A DNA stretch of 64,000 nucleotides from positions 310,001-374,000 of the forward strand of contig NZ_JABBYJ010000003.1 of assembly GCF_012932565.1 (NCBI RefSeq), given 5' to 3'. Positions 35,811 through 44,753 of this stretch are shown piece by piece. Both the position numbers and the translations under genes were made by a program. The notes below the pieces were generated by a model. That model worked only from the letters and a program-made list of their open reading frames with translations. It was not told the DNA's origin and did no database searches. The DNA comes from Sneathiella limimaris. GTDB taxonomy: Bacteria; Pseudomonadota; Alphaproteobacteria; Sneathiellales; Sneathiellaceae. Positions within the stretch are counted from its first letter, which is position 1. Each line of letters begins with the position of its first letter.

Positions 35811-35822
35811 ATGTTATAACAT
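35811..35822. promoter_or_regulatory. Zur-like box upstream of znuA
   Basis: atgttataacat is a perfect 12-bp palindrome containing the GTTATAAC core typical of Zur sites in proteobacteria. It lies 35 bases before the znuA ATG. Zur repression at high zinc is the expected role; the zur gene is not in the window. Confidence 0.65.
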
Positions 35823-35856
35823 TACATTTTAAGTCACCCTCCAATTGGATTCCCCG

Positions 35857-36936
35857 ATGCGTAAGTTAGCCCTGATCGCCCTCGTCTCTCTGTTTTTTGC
35901 AAGCCGTCCGGCAACCGCCAGTGACGTGGTTGTCAGCATTCCGCCGCTTCATGCACTGGTGCAGGCAGTTATGGGAGACACAGCAGAAGCGGAACTTCTG
36001 CTCACCGGAAATCGCACCCCCCATGACTTTCAGTTCAAGCCTTCCCAGATCCGAGCCCTGCAGGACGCCAAGATTGTCTTCTATATCAGCCCGGAGCTGG
36101 AAATCTCCATGATGAAGGCGTTCAACATTCTGCCCGCCTCGGTCAAGCAGGTTGAAATGATTTCCATATCCGGTCTTAAACTCCTGCCGTTTCGGGGCGG
36201 CGATAACTGGGCACCGCACGTCCATGCTGAGGATAACCACAAAGATCACGATGCCCATGATGATCATGACAAGCGGGACCATGCAGAACATAAACATGAC
36301 GAGCATGAGCATAAGGACCATGACCACGAAAAGGATCATGCCAAGCATGACGAACATGATCACGACAAAGAGCATGAGGCGCACGCTGAAAAGGAACATG
36401 AACACCATCACGGTGACGGACACGACCATGATCCTCATCTCTGGCTTTCACCAGTGAATGCCAAGCTGATGGTGCATGAAATAGCCCATGAACTGGCGGA
36501 ACTCTTCCCGGAGCATGCTGCCCTGTATGAAGCGAATGCGGAAAAGCTGGAAAGCGAACTGGACGGGTTAAAAGAGGAACTGGACGCAGTGCTCGCCCCG
36601 GTCAAGGAGGTCCCCTTCCTCGTCCTGCATGATGGTTATCAGTATTTCGAGACAGAAACCGGGCTTACGGCCGTTGGCTCCATCCTGGTTAATCCGTCCG
36701 TGCCGCCATCTGTGAAACGCATGCAGGAAATCCAGGAACGGGTCAAGGAAACAGGCACTGTGTGCATCTTCCGCGAACCCCAGTTCCCGGACCGGATAGC
36801 CCGAACCGTTGCCGAGGGGAGCGGCGTCAAACTTGGCACGCTGGACCCGCTCGGCGGCAGTCTTGATGGATCTAAGAACAGATACGTCGAAATGATGCGG
36901 AAACTTGCAGCCGATCTGAAAGCTTGTCTCTCCTAA
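35857..36936 (+). CDS. znuA: Zinc ABC transporter periplasmic binding protein
   Basis: A 359-residue cluster-9 metal-binding protein delivering zinc to a ZnuBC importer. It has a signal peptide (about residues 1-22), an N-lobe with IPPLHALVQAVMG (the His ligand), and a long His/Asp/Glu-rich loop at about residues 124-195 that is typical of ZnuA and binds extra zinc. HDPHLWLSP with the second His ligand follows, and the C-lobe has the His in LVLHDGYQYFE. The ATG at 35857 gives a good signal peptide; a TTG four codons earlier is less likely. znuB and znuC are not adjacent, which is unusual. A Zur-like box precedes it. Confidence 0.92.
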   Translation: MRKLALIALVSLFFASRPATASDVVVSIPPLHALVQAVMGDTAEAELLLTGNRTPHDFQFKPSQIRALQDAKIVFYISPELEISMMKAFNILPASVKQVEMISISGLKLLPFRGGDNWAPHVHAEDNHKDHDAHDDHDKRDHAEHKHDEHEHKDHDHEKDHAKHDEHDHDKEHEAHAEKEHEHHHGDGHDHDPHLWLSPVNAKLMVHEIAHELAELFPEHAALYEANAEKLESELDGLKEELDAVLAPVKEVPFLVLHDGYQYFETETGLTAVGSILVNPSVPPSVKRMQEIQERVKETGTVCIFREPQFPDRIARTVAEGSGVKLGTLDPLGGSLDGSKNRYVEMMRKLAADLKACLS

Positions 36937-36981
36937 AGGAGATCCCGTTGGTTCTGTTATCCAACCGGGCTTCCCATCGCC

Positions 36982-37713
36982 CTAACCGATAGCCTTGCCA
37001 ACGGGAAGCGCTTCCAGCCAGTCGAGGAAGCGGCCAACATCTTCACCTTTAAACATTCGCCCATGCTGAGGAGCGAGGATTTCCACATCCAGCTCCCGCA
37101 CCCGATTGATCCAGTCCAGCTTTGCCGCATCGCTTGGCATCCAGCGCTGATGAAAATAGGTCATCTTGGGGACATGCGCCTCAAAATCCTCAACAAACAT
37201 TGGGCTTTCCGGTGCCTCTAACGCAGCCCCAATATCTCCGCTCATCAGGATTTTCGCCTTAGGATCGTAAACGTTGAAATTGGCGGAAGAATGCATGTAA
37301 TGGGCCGGGATAAACTTCAGCTCCACCCCATCCAGAAAAATGCTTCGCCCGCCATCCTCAATCGGCTCATAGGTAATGTTGTGACAGCCGAAATGCCGCA
37401 AGAACCCTTCCCAAATCGCCGGGGCATGCAGCACCGCATGGGGAACTGCCTTATCCCAATAACCCAGCGAAGAAATAATATCCGGGTCCTGGTGGCTGGC
37501 AAAAATATCGGTGAGCTGGTTAATCCCCACCTGATGGAGGATCGCCGCCAGCATCGGGGCGAAAAGCTCAATCCCACCCGGATCCATTAACAGCGAGTGG
37601 CTGTCAGTCTTCACCAGATATTGGTTTGTATCGATAATATTTTCAGGCTTTTCAGGATCCCGGCCAAACACAAACCAGCTGTGATCCCCCTCAAAAATCG
37701 TTTCGGTCTTCAT
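36982..37713 (-). CDS. ODP-type di-iron MBL-fold protein (oxygen-binding)
   Basis: A 243-residue metallo-beta-lactamase-fold protein of the flavodiiron-like ODP group, without the flavodoxin domain. Predicted iron ligands are His74, Asp76 and Asp78 in SHQDPDI, His138 in IPAHYMHS, Asp160 in MSGDIG and His217 in APQHGR. The residue after the second Asp is Ile79, where NO/O2 reductases have another His; loss of one His is a feature of ODP sensors, which bind O2 rather than reduce it. The ATG at 37713 has a GGGGGAAA site and overlaps the stop of the upstream gene by ATGA, so the two are translationally coupled. ODP proteins are known partners of chemotaxis receptors in spirochaetes. Inference: an oxygen or iron sensor working with its neighbour. 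Confidence 0.85.
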   Translation of the reverse strand: MKTETIFEGDHSWFVFGRDPEKPENIIDTNQYLVKTDSHSLLMDPGGIELFAPMLAAILHQVGINQLTDIFASHQDPDIISSLGYWDKAVPHAVLHAPAIWEGFLRHFGCHNITYEPIEDGGRSIFLDGVELKFIPAHYMHSSANFNVYDPKAKILMSGDIGAALEAPESPMFVEDFEAHVPKMTYFHQRWMPSDAAKLDWINRVRELDVEILAPQHGRMFKGEDVGRFLDWLEALPVGKAIG

Positions 37714-38345
37714 GCATTTCCCCCGGAATTCAATTCTTTCTGCACGCGCGACCGACAATGGGACACCACTTTCTGGACCCGCTCCGCCGCCATCTCGATA
37801 TCATTGGCAATGGTGTCAAACTGGCTTTGAAATCCTGCGCAATGCTTTGCCTCGATCCGGCAATTCATGGCGAGAATAAAAATCGACCGGACCTCGGTCG
37901 TCAGGTAATCAATATGAAGCAGAACATCCCGCATAGCGGTCATGTAATCCTGCCGAAGCTTTCGGGCTTCTTTGCGAAGGTCACTCACAAGCTGGCGGAT
38001 ACTCTCCGCACCCGGCTCCTCCGTTCCGTGGCGTTTGTAAGCCCGGTCCACAGATTTCACCAACTCTTCCGCCTGCATCAACTTGATGGAGGAGCGGGTG
38101 ATGCGCGAGGCCACCGCCTCTACATTCTTGACAATCTCAGCCGTCGACCCGGTGAGCCGCAGCGCAAATTCAGTGATGGGATCAAAGGTACGGGCAACCT
38201 CCCCGCTTCTGGCAACCATAACCTTGGCATTTAGGGAAGAGAGGTAAAGCTCAAAAGAAATGGTCTGAACAGCCGATAAGTCCGCCGCAATACTGCTGGC
38301 AATTACAAAGGACTCTTCTTTTGGAATTTCTGCAAAGGCGTTCAT
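37710..38345 (-). CDS. Soluble protein with two chemoreceptor-tip-like motifs
   Basis: A 211-residue, mostly helical protein with no membrane segment. Two stretches resemble the hairpin tip of methyl-accepting chemotaxis proteins. The first, about residues 35-65, reads SSLNAKVMVARSGEVARTF and shares LNA, AR.GE and F spacing with the receptors in this window. The second, about 158-190, reads ILAMNCRIEAKHCAGFQSQF followed by IA..I and shares N..IEA, F and IA spacing. The order of the two and the helices between them suggest a small four-helix or antiparallel coiled-coil body that could mimic or contact a receptor tip or CheA/CheW. It is coupled by ATGA overlap to the ODP gene. I know of no named family; chemotaxis or kinase control is an inference. 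Confidence 0.75.
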   Translation of the reverse strand: MNAFAEIPKEESFVIASSIAADLSAVQTISFELYLSSLNAKVMVARSGEVARTFDPITEFALRLTGSTAEIVKNVEAVASRITRSSIKLMQAEELVKSVDRAYKRHGTEEPGAESIRQLVSDLRKEARKLRQDYMTAMRDVLLHIDYLTTEVRSIFILAMNCRIEAKHCAGFQSQFDTIANDIEMAAERVQKVVSHCRSRVQKELNSGGNA

Positions 38346-38477
38346 GACCCAACCCTTTTAAAGTCTAGCTTCTGATATTTATTCAAATATTCCTAATTTT
38401 TTATTTAACTAATGAAACAACCGGCGGCTTTCAGGTCATTTTCACTCATTTTCCATTGACGCCCCTTCTTCATTTCT

Positions 38478-38493
38478 ATAATTCGAGAATTAT
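38478..38493. promoter_or_regulatory. Operator ATAATTC-N2-GAATTAT at the arsR start
   Basis: A perfect 7-2-7 inverted repeat overlaps the first bases of the arsR ATG (38492). Repression of the arsR-acr3 operon by ArsR bound here is the likely meaning, consistent with ArsR sites placed at the promoter/start. Confidence 0.6.
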
Positions 38494-38855
38494 GGAAATA
38501 ATTGACGCAACAGTTGCCTTTGGCGCCCTGTCCCAGGAAACCCGTCTGAAGATCTTTCGCCTGCTGATCCAGACCGGTCCTACTGGCATGCCTGCCGGGG
38601 AGATCGGGGAGAAACTGAATGTACTGCCCAACACCCTTTCCAGTAACCTCAACAACCTAGTGGCGGCAGGCCTGATCCGCAAAGAACGGGAAGGTCGATC
38701 CATCCGGTATTTTGCCGACATTTCCGGGCTGCAGAACCTGCTGGGATATCTGCTGCAGGATTGCTGCGGTGGCCAGGCTGAGCTTTGCCAGCCCCTGATT
38801 AATGACCTTTTAGCCAACACAGAGAGCGCTTGCGCCCCCGCCACGGAGACAGCCC

Positions 38856-38863
<8 letters not shown>
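38492..38863 (+). CDS. arsR: ArsR-type arsenite-responsive repressor
   Basis: A 123-residue winged-helix repressor ([17 protein letters not shown], then [23 protein letters not shown], then the wing REGRSIRYF). Arsenite-binding cysteines are plausible at the C-terminus: Cys91, Cys92 and Cys99, similar in layout to ArsR proteins that bind As(III) through a C-terminal CC..C set rather than the classical CVC in the DNA-binding helix. The start at ATG 38492 fits family length; an upstream TTG at 38456 would run through the operator. It overlaps acr3 by 8 bases. Confidence 0.87.
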
Positions 38864-39896
<1,033 letters not shown>

Positions 39897-39898
39897 AT

Positions 39899-40504
39899 TC
39901 AAGGCTTTTGGAAAACCTGCCTGGCAGCTTCCGCTTTCTCTCGAACACTGCAGCCATGGGCGTGATCGTTAATTAATCCCATGGCCTGCAGGAAGGCGTA
40001 GACGGTGGTTGGTCCGACGAATTTCCAGCCCCGTTTCTTGAGATCTTTCGAAAGAGCCACCGAGGCGTCGGAGGTGGAGGCGGTTTGCGGCTCGGCCAGA
40101 TCCTCTGCTGCTGGCTCAAACGACCAGATATAGCGGGCAAGGGAGCCGAACTCAGCCACAACCTCCTTTGCGCGGGCCGCATTATTGATCACCGCATCGA
40201 TTTTCCCCTTATGCCGGACAATCCCCGCATCCGCGAGGAGACGTTCCCGATCCGCATCGGTAAACTGAGCGATCTGGCTAAAGTCAAAGCCCGCGAAGGC
40301 AGCGCGGAAATTCTCCCGCTTGGCAAGAATGGTCCGCCAGCTCAAGCCCGACTGGAAACTCTCCAGACACAGTTTTTCAAAAAGGCGAATATCATCGGTC
40401 ACCGGATAGCCCCATTCCCGGTCATGATAATCCAGAAATTCCGGCGCGCCGCCAGCCCATTTGCAACGGGGCTGACCATCCGGAGCGTTAAAAAGATCGC
40501 TCAT
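39899..40504 (-). CDS. tag: DNA-3-methyladenine glycosylase I
   Basis: A 201-residue base-excision repair enzyme removing 3-methyladenine from alkylated DNA. Family marks: RCKW with the zinc-ligand Cys14, DYHDREWG, ESFQSGLSWRTIL in the base pocket, the HhH-like segment LLADAGIVRHKGKI, and the C-terminal FVGPTTVYAFLQAMG followed by DHAHGC carrying zinc ligands. It is the last gene of a tetR-yciI-tag operon with 11-15 base gaps. It may therefore be induced through the TetR regulator, which is unusual for tag. Confidence 0.95.
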   Translation of the reverse strand: MSDLFNAPDGQPRCKWAGGAPEFLDYHDREWGYPVTDDIRLFEKLCLESFQSGLSWRTILAKRENFRAAFAGFDFSQIAQFTDADRERLLADAGIVRHKGKIDAVINNAARAKEVVAEFGSLARYIWSFEPAAEDLAEPQTASTSDASVALSKDLKKRGWKFVGPTTVYAFLQAMGLINDHAHGCSVREKAEAARQVFQKP

Positions 40505-40515
40505 TTCATGCCTCC

Positions 40516-40803
40516 TTAAGCTGCCAGGAATTCCAGCCGGGGATCAAGACGCTTGGGCTCAATTTCCAGTATCTCAGCGCTCACCACCCCCTCGGCCACG
40601 AAGGGATCGAGGGCGACCCGTTCCGCCAGTGCCGCTTTGGTGGTGTTATGGGCAAGGAGAGAGCCCCCAAGAGCCGGCTGCAGACTGCCCGCCATCAGGA
40701 ATACCCCCTCATCAAAGCCGTCTTTCAGCCATGCATTATGACCCGCCATATGATCCCTGGCGGCGGCTTTGTTATCGGCAAATTTCAATAAAATCACAAA
40801 CAT
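40516..40803 (-). CDS. YciI family protein
   Basis: A 95-residue ferredoxin-like alpha/beta protein of the YciI family (FVILLKFADNK start, AGHNAWLKDGFDEGVFLMAGSL with the family His/Asp pair, then DPFVAEGVVSAEILEI). Its function is unknown; members are small enzymes or enzyme-like dimers. It is the middle gene of the tetR-yciI-tag operon. Confidence 0.88.
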   Translation of the reverse strand: MFVILLKFADNKAAARDHMAGHNAWLKDGFDEGVFLMAGSLQPALGGSLLAHNTTKAALAERVALDPFVAEGVVSAEILEIEPKRLDPRLEFLAA

Positions 40804-40818
40804 ATGCGATTTCCTTTT

Positions 40819-41406
40819 TTAAGCTGTTGACGCCGGAATTTCTGCGATGACCTGATCGAGCCAATCCTCAAGCGCGGTAACCTCGGCCCTCACAAAAGCC
40901 TCGTCCTTAAACGCATTGGCAAGGGTGGCGATCCCCTGGCTGCGCATCAAAATATGCATGGCGTGATGATTACTCTCCCCCCCGCATCCGAGGGCTTGAA
41001 ACTGCCGCTCCAGCCAGGTGCGAAAGAGATCAAAGAGCCGATTGGCATCAGACGCGCCGGGATGATCCAACTTGGCAAGTTCCGTGCTCAGCGTCCCGAT
41101 GGGACAGCCATAGAGCATGATCTTGGACTGGTTCTGAATGAGAATATGAATAAAGGCAATGATGCAGTCTTTGGGGCTTTTTGCCGCCCCCTCCCACTGA
41201 ACGAGGAGAGCTTCCCGGTCGCTGATCCGCCGGGCAATCACCGCGCTCAGGATGTCATCCTTGGTCTTGAAGTGATAATAGAAATTCCCGCGGGAGATCT
41301 TGACCGCCTCAGCGATATGAGAAAAAGACGTCGCCTCAAACCCTTGCTCATAAAAGAGCTTGTCTGCCGCCGTGATAATCTCCTCCCGTGTCTCCGCCGC
41401 CTTCAT
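40819..41406 (-). CDS. TetR/AcrR-family transcriptional regulator
   Basis: A 195-residue repressor with an N-terminal TetR helix-turn-helix (residues about 6-52, ATSFSHIAEAVKISRGNFYYHFKTKDD) and a variable ligand domain containing several Cys/His (LYGCPIGTL, ALGCGGESNHHAMH). It heads the operon with yciI and tag. Two palindromic operators lie just upstream. The effector is unknown; an alkylating or electrophilic compound would fit co-regulation with the repair gene, but this is inference. Confidence 0.9.
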   Translation of the reverse strand: MKAAETREEIITAADKLFYEQGFEATSFSHIAEAVKISRGNFYYHFKTKDDILSAVIARRISDREALLVQWEGAAKSPKDCIIAFIHILIQNQSKIMLYGCPIGTLSTELAKLDHPGASDANRLFDLFRTWLERQFQALGCGGESNHHAMHILMRSQGIATLANAFKDEAFVRAEVTALEDWLDQVIAEIPASTA

Positions 41407-41424
41407 CTGCTGCCTCTCAATTTT

Positions 41425-41466
41425 TAGGATGAATGTCCTAATTCTAGAAATAGGACAACCGTCCTA
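41425..41466. promoter_or_regulatory. Tandem TetR operators TAGGAC-N4-GTCCTA
   Basis: The perfect site taggac-aacc-gtccta is at 41451-41466, and a one-mismatch copy taggat-gaat-gtccta is at 41425-41440, with centres 26 bases apart. Both lie within 60 bases upstream of the tetR start, so autoregulation is likely. Confidence 0.7.
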
Positions 41467-41558
41467 ACGAGTCAATCAGAAATTTGAAGTTGCCATTTGG
41501 TTGTGAGGGCGCGAGACTGACACAAACAGGGGTTTTGTGTTTTGAGGGGGAAACCTGC

Positions 41559-42332
41559 TTGATAGCTATTGCTATAATCTGTTACCCACTGCTTGTATTC
41601 GCGCTGGTGGGACTTTGCTTTGACAAGTTTTACAAGGGCAAGAGCAAGGGTAAATGGGTCTGGATACTGAGCTTAACAGTGGTGCTTATCCTGGCACCTA
41701 TTTGGAGGCCGGTTTGGACTAACTCAGCGCTTTATCTGTTATGCGCAACGCAAAGCGGTCCCAAATACATCAAGCAAATTCCGGAAGGTAGCTCCTACCT
41801 TCGTGTTGATAAGAGCTATGCGATGAGAGGCAACAAAGTCTATGGGTGTGATGAAGATTGCACAATTCTGTTGTTAAGAGGAGAGTTTGCGTCCATAGAA
41901 TTCTACGTCAACTCCTCATCCCCAAATCTGCTGCCTGTCAGTGAAGGGTATGTTTCCTACTATTTGGCTGATGAAAATTCCAAAGAATGCGCCAAGTATA
42001 ACAAGGCTTTACACAACCCAGATTTCATTCCTGCAAAAATACTAGCGGGAAGCGGGAAATGCCTGACCTATAAAAAACTTTCTAAGCCACAGTCCTCTAT
42101 TATTTATGACAACAAAAAGAGTTGGGTGGAGTTTCTGGGCTTGAGTTTCAGGAAGTTTACAGACGGTTATTTTTTGAACGGTAAAGACCCTGTTTTTCAA
42201 TTCGACAGCTTCCTTTTAAGCCCGAGAGAAGCAAAAGGAAATTTCAGTTTTTTCATGTCCAGGTCATGCGGCAACTTTTTAGATCGTAGAGAGAAAGATT
42301 TTAACGTTAGAACCTATTGGTTAGATCAGTGA
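41559..42332 (+). CDS. Two-TM membrane protein, unknown function
   Basis: A 257-residue protein not recognised as any family. Two membrane helices lie at the N-terminus (about residues 2-20 and 33-52), then a large, probably periplasmic domain with paired cysteines (Cys in CDEDC, KECAKY, GKCLTY, RSCGNF). Start TTG 41559 has GAGGGGG 8 bases upstream; earlier in-frame TTGs lack a site. The base composition is lower in GC and the codon use (many TTA, AGA, TTT) differs from its neighbours, suggesting transfer or an orphan gene. It is squeezed between tetR and a convergent hypothetical gene. Confidence 0.65.
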   Translation: MIAIAIICYPLLVFALVGLCFDKFYKGKSKGKWVWILSLTVVLILAPIWRPVWTNSALYLLCATQSGPKYIKQIPEGSSYLRVDKSYAMRGNKVYGCDEDCTILLLRGEFASIEFYVNSSSPNLLPVSEGYVSYYLADENSKECAKYNKALHNPDFIPAKILAGSGKCLTYKKLSKPQSSIIYDNKKSWVEFLGLSFRKFTDGYFLNGKDPVFQFDSFLLSPREAKGNFSFFMSRSCGNFLDRREKDFNVRTYWLDQ

Positions 42333-42334
42333 CC

Positions 42335-42952
42335 TCAACCCACAGCCCGATCGCTCCTTGCTTCATCCAGCCGCTCGAAGAAGGCGATTTGGTCGAGCCA
42401 GCCTTGGGTGGGATCTCCAGCGCGTTCGGCGAATTTAAGCTGGGTTTGGGCGATGCTCATGAGGTCCACTCCTTCTGACATGATCTTCTGGAACTCCGGG
42501 CTGTCGGGGGAGAGCGGAGTTAGGCCCGCGTCATAAACATGACGCTGCAGATGGGTGCGAAATTCCTCCCCATGGGTGGTGAGCATCATGAAATCCTTGG
42601 TGGAAATCAGGTCATTTTCCTGCAAAGCCTTGGCAAGGGCATCCACCTGGCGCGGGGAGATATTGTGAATGTCATATTTGGCGGCAATTTCATCGAATGT
42701 CATGGGGGCTGCAGGGGTGACGGCCTGAGAGTTGGAGGCGGCCCCTGCCTCCTGCGCGGCGATAAGGGCCTGAGCCGTTGCGACACTGGCACCGCCCGGG
42801 CGGTTGCCGGTCACTTTTGCCGCCTGCACCATCTTGGCGGCGGACCGATCGGCAAATTCTTCCGTCGTTGCAAGGGCAGCCTTTGCCTTTTGAACCGCTG
42901 AATGATAGGTCGTGTAGATGGCATTTGTGGACGCAGATGTGGCAGTTACCAT
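42335..42952 (-). CDS. Hypothetical protein, Ala-rich N-terminus
   Basis: A 205-residue soluble protein. Residues 1-90 are low-complexity, Ala/Thr-rich and probably disordered or helical. The rest is a compact helical domain with a SPRQVDALAKALQENDLIS segment that looks like an EF-hand-less helical pair. I do not recognise the family. The start MVTATSAS at 42952 follows a GGGGGAAA site; an ATG 14 codons earlier lacks one. It is a single gene whose stop meets that of the two-TM protein. Confidence 0.7.
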   Translation of the reverse strand: MVTATSASTNAIYTTYHSAVQKAKAALATTEEFADRSAAKMVQAAKVTGNRPGGASVATAQALIAAQEAGAASNSQAVTPAAPMTFDEIAAKYDIHNISPRQVDALAKALQENDLISTKDFMMLTTHGEEFRTHLQRHVYDAGLTPLSPDSPEFQKIMSEGVDLMSIAQTQLKFAERAGDPTQGWLDQIAFFERLDEARSDRAVG

Positions 42953-43118
42953 GGCTTTCCCCCTTTTTTCAGGCTTCTGGATACCTGGCGGCACCCGTTT
43001 TATTCACACTTTATTAAGCAAGTTTCATGCCACTTTTAAGTGTGTAAGAGGGATTGCGTAAATAGCGTAAAGGGGCGAGAATTCGACAGCTAACTATTTT
43101 TTGTGTCGAGTGTTAATC

Positions 43119-43484
43119 ATGCCCCCACCAATTTCGGAAATCCTGATCTGTAAAAGCTGCCAGATAAGCTGCGGCGCGAACGGGTTTGTCGATGCGGTTG
43201 CTGACGCCCTCAACAGGTCGGATCAGGCGGATGGGTTTATCGTTCGGGAGGTTGAGTGCATGAATAACTGTGATGCGCCCATCAGCCTCGCCTTGCAGGG
43301 GGAAGGGCTGGCGACCTACTTTTTTGCTGGCATTGAAGCGGATAAGGATGTTGAGGATATCATCAACACCTGCCGCACCTATCGGCAGAGCGAGGGCGGC
43401 TGGATTGAGGATGCGCGGGACTGCGGCTCTCTTCGGTTAAAATTGCAGGCGAGGGTTCCAGCGATCAATCCACGTGAACGATAA
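43119..43484 (+). CDS. DUF1636 family metal-binding protein
   Basis: A 121-residue protein of the DUF1636 family with a thioredoxin-like 2Fe-2S-type cysteine pattern: CKSCQISCG near residues 11-19 and VECMNNCDAPISLALQGEGLATYFF in the middle. The family is often found with cobalamin and CbtAB genes, as here, where the B12-riboswitch operon runs towards it. Its 3' end overlaps the convergent His-rich gene by 20 bases. A role in cobalt or metal handling is inferred. TTG 43101 is an alternative start. Confidence 0.85.
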   Translation: MPPPISEILICKSCQISCGANGFVDAVADALNRSDQADGFIVREVECMNNCDAPISLALQGEGLATYFFAGIEADKDVEDIINTCRTYRQSEGGWIEDARDCGSLRLKLQARVPAINPRER

Positions 43485-43983
43485 GCTCGCTCTGGACCGG
43501 TTTGCCATCCACCCGGTAAGAGCGGTGATCATTGGCATTTAAGGTCACCTGAACCGTGTTTTCACCTGCAGGCATACTGTCCATGTGGAACCAGTCCCCA
43601 TAAATGCGGGCGCGCTTTTCGCCGTTCACATAAATATGGGCATGCCCCTCCCCGGCCACATGTTCGAGGCTGGCGTGACGCGGGGCAAACGTGAAATTCT
43701 GGGTCTGCAAAAAGACATTCCAGCCGGCAACCGGATCCTTATAGACGGCAAATTCAACGCTAGGTGCGCCAGCATCGGCAGGCAGATCAACAAATGAGCT
43801 ATGAAGGGCAGCGTGGGCCGCCCCGCCATGATCTGCAGATCCATGAGCGCCGTGCCCCCCATGACTTGCGGGATCTGAATGATCATGACCATCCAATGTA
43901 ATCCCGTTTCCGGCCGCAACCAAAAACCCGGCAAGACCACCGAGGATTAGACCAACCCCTAAAAGACCAAGAGAATTACTCAT
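43465..43983 (-). CDS. His-rich membrane-anchored metal-binding protein
   Basis: A 172-residue protein with one N-terminal membrane helix (about residues 5-26), then a His/Asp/Gly-rich stretch (about 32-62, DGHDHSDPASHGGHGAHGS) and a beta-rich domain with HAHIYVNGEKRARIYGDWFHM. It is third in the cbtB-cbtA operon, 74 bases after cbtA. The position under a cobalamin riboswitch and the His cluster suggest periplasmic cobalt capture for CbtAB. I know no named family for the whole protein; the fold of the last domain is not assigned. Confidence 0.75.
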   Translation of the reverse strand: MSNSLGLLGVGLILGGLAGFLVAAGNGITLDGHDHSDPASHGGHGAHGSADHGGAAHAALHSSFVDLPADAGAPSVEFAVYKDPVAGWNVFLQTQNFTFAPRHASLEHVAGEGHAHIYVNGEKRARIYGDWFHMDSMPAGENTVQVTLNANDHRSYRVDGKPVQSELIVHVD

Positions 43984-44057
43984 CAGATCAGGTCCTTAAA
44001 ACCAGTATAAATATAACGACATCCTGAAGAGGCTGCCCCCTTCAGGATTGAAAGGAC

Positions 44058-44750
44058 TTAGGCCGCAGTTTCTGCTGCCTGCTCCCGCTGCCAGAAATAG
44101 CCCGCAAACATTCCAGTCAAAACCCAGGCAGCAAAGCCAATGCCCAACGCCCGGCTGGCAAACAACGCCCCGATTTCTGTGGGTACTGGACCCGTGAAAT
44201 AATCAGGCTCCGGCGCGCCAACCACATGCGGCGCAAGCAACAGAACAACCGCAGCGCCCCAATAAAGCCAGCTGCTTTGAAAGGCAATCAGCCAAAGCGC
44301 GATAGCTGTGGCACCCGCAGTTGCAAACCACCAGCCCTGACGCAAATAGACATCTGCGGCGGCAACTCCCGGCACCTCTGGCGCAAGGGTGAAGGCAGGT
44401 GCAAACTGAAAAGCTATGAAGCCGGCTATGCCCCAAAGAAGACCGGTCCGCGCGTTGATTTTCGCGCCTCTCTCCTCGGCGAAAGCCATAGCCGCAACCA
44501 TCAGCAAGGCATATCCACAATAGATGACAATGCTAAAACCGATGCTAAGCCCGTCGCGAACGGCTTCAAAGCCACCAACGTCCTGCTGGGCACTCGGCGG
44601 ATTGCCGTTACCGAAATGGACGAGCTGGCCGCTCTCGTAAAGCTCTGCATGCAAGAGAACAGGCTGCACGAAGTAAAGCTGCAGCAGACTCGCAATAAAG
44701 CCAGCGGCAGCACCAGCGAATAACGCGCTGGTCACTATACGGGTAAACAT
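44058..44750 (-). CDS. cbtA: Cobalt transporter subunit CbtA
   Basis: A 230-residue inner-membrane protein with about six helices. The CbtA pattern is clear: IVTSALFAGAAAGFIASLLQLYFVQPVLLHAE at the start (His33 in helix 1), then GLLWGIAGFIAFQFAPAF, APEVPG and GAPEPDYFTGPVP. CbtA with CbtB forms a predicted B12-regulated cobalt importer. It lies 3 bases after cbtB, so the two are co-expressed, with a cobalamin riboswitch at the head of the transcript. The mechanism (secondary or channel-type) is not established for the family. Confidence 0.93.
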   Translation of the reverse strand: MFTRIVTSALFAGAAAGFIASLLQLYFVQPVLLHAELYESGQLVHFGNGNPPSAQQDVGGFEAVRDGLSIGFSIVIYCGYALLMVAAMAFAEERGAKINARTGLLWGIAGFIAFQFAPAFTLAPEVPGVAAADVYLRQGWWFATAGATAIALWLIAFQSSWLYWGAAVVLLLAPHVVGAPEPDYFTGPVPTEIGALFASRALGIGFAAWVLTGMFAGYFWQREQAAETAA

Positions 44751-44753
44751 GGG

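Noticed and set aside
36944-36969. Hairpin between znuA and the ODP gene as a terminator
   Set aside because: The arms cccgttgg/ccaaccggg pair only with a bulge, and there is no T-run on either strand, so the call is too weak to list.
37714-37758. Longer N-terminus for the ODP-type protein
   Set aside because: The ATG at 37713 has a strong ribosome site, an ATGA overlap with the upstream gene and a family-like start.
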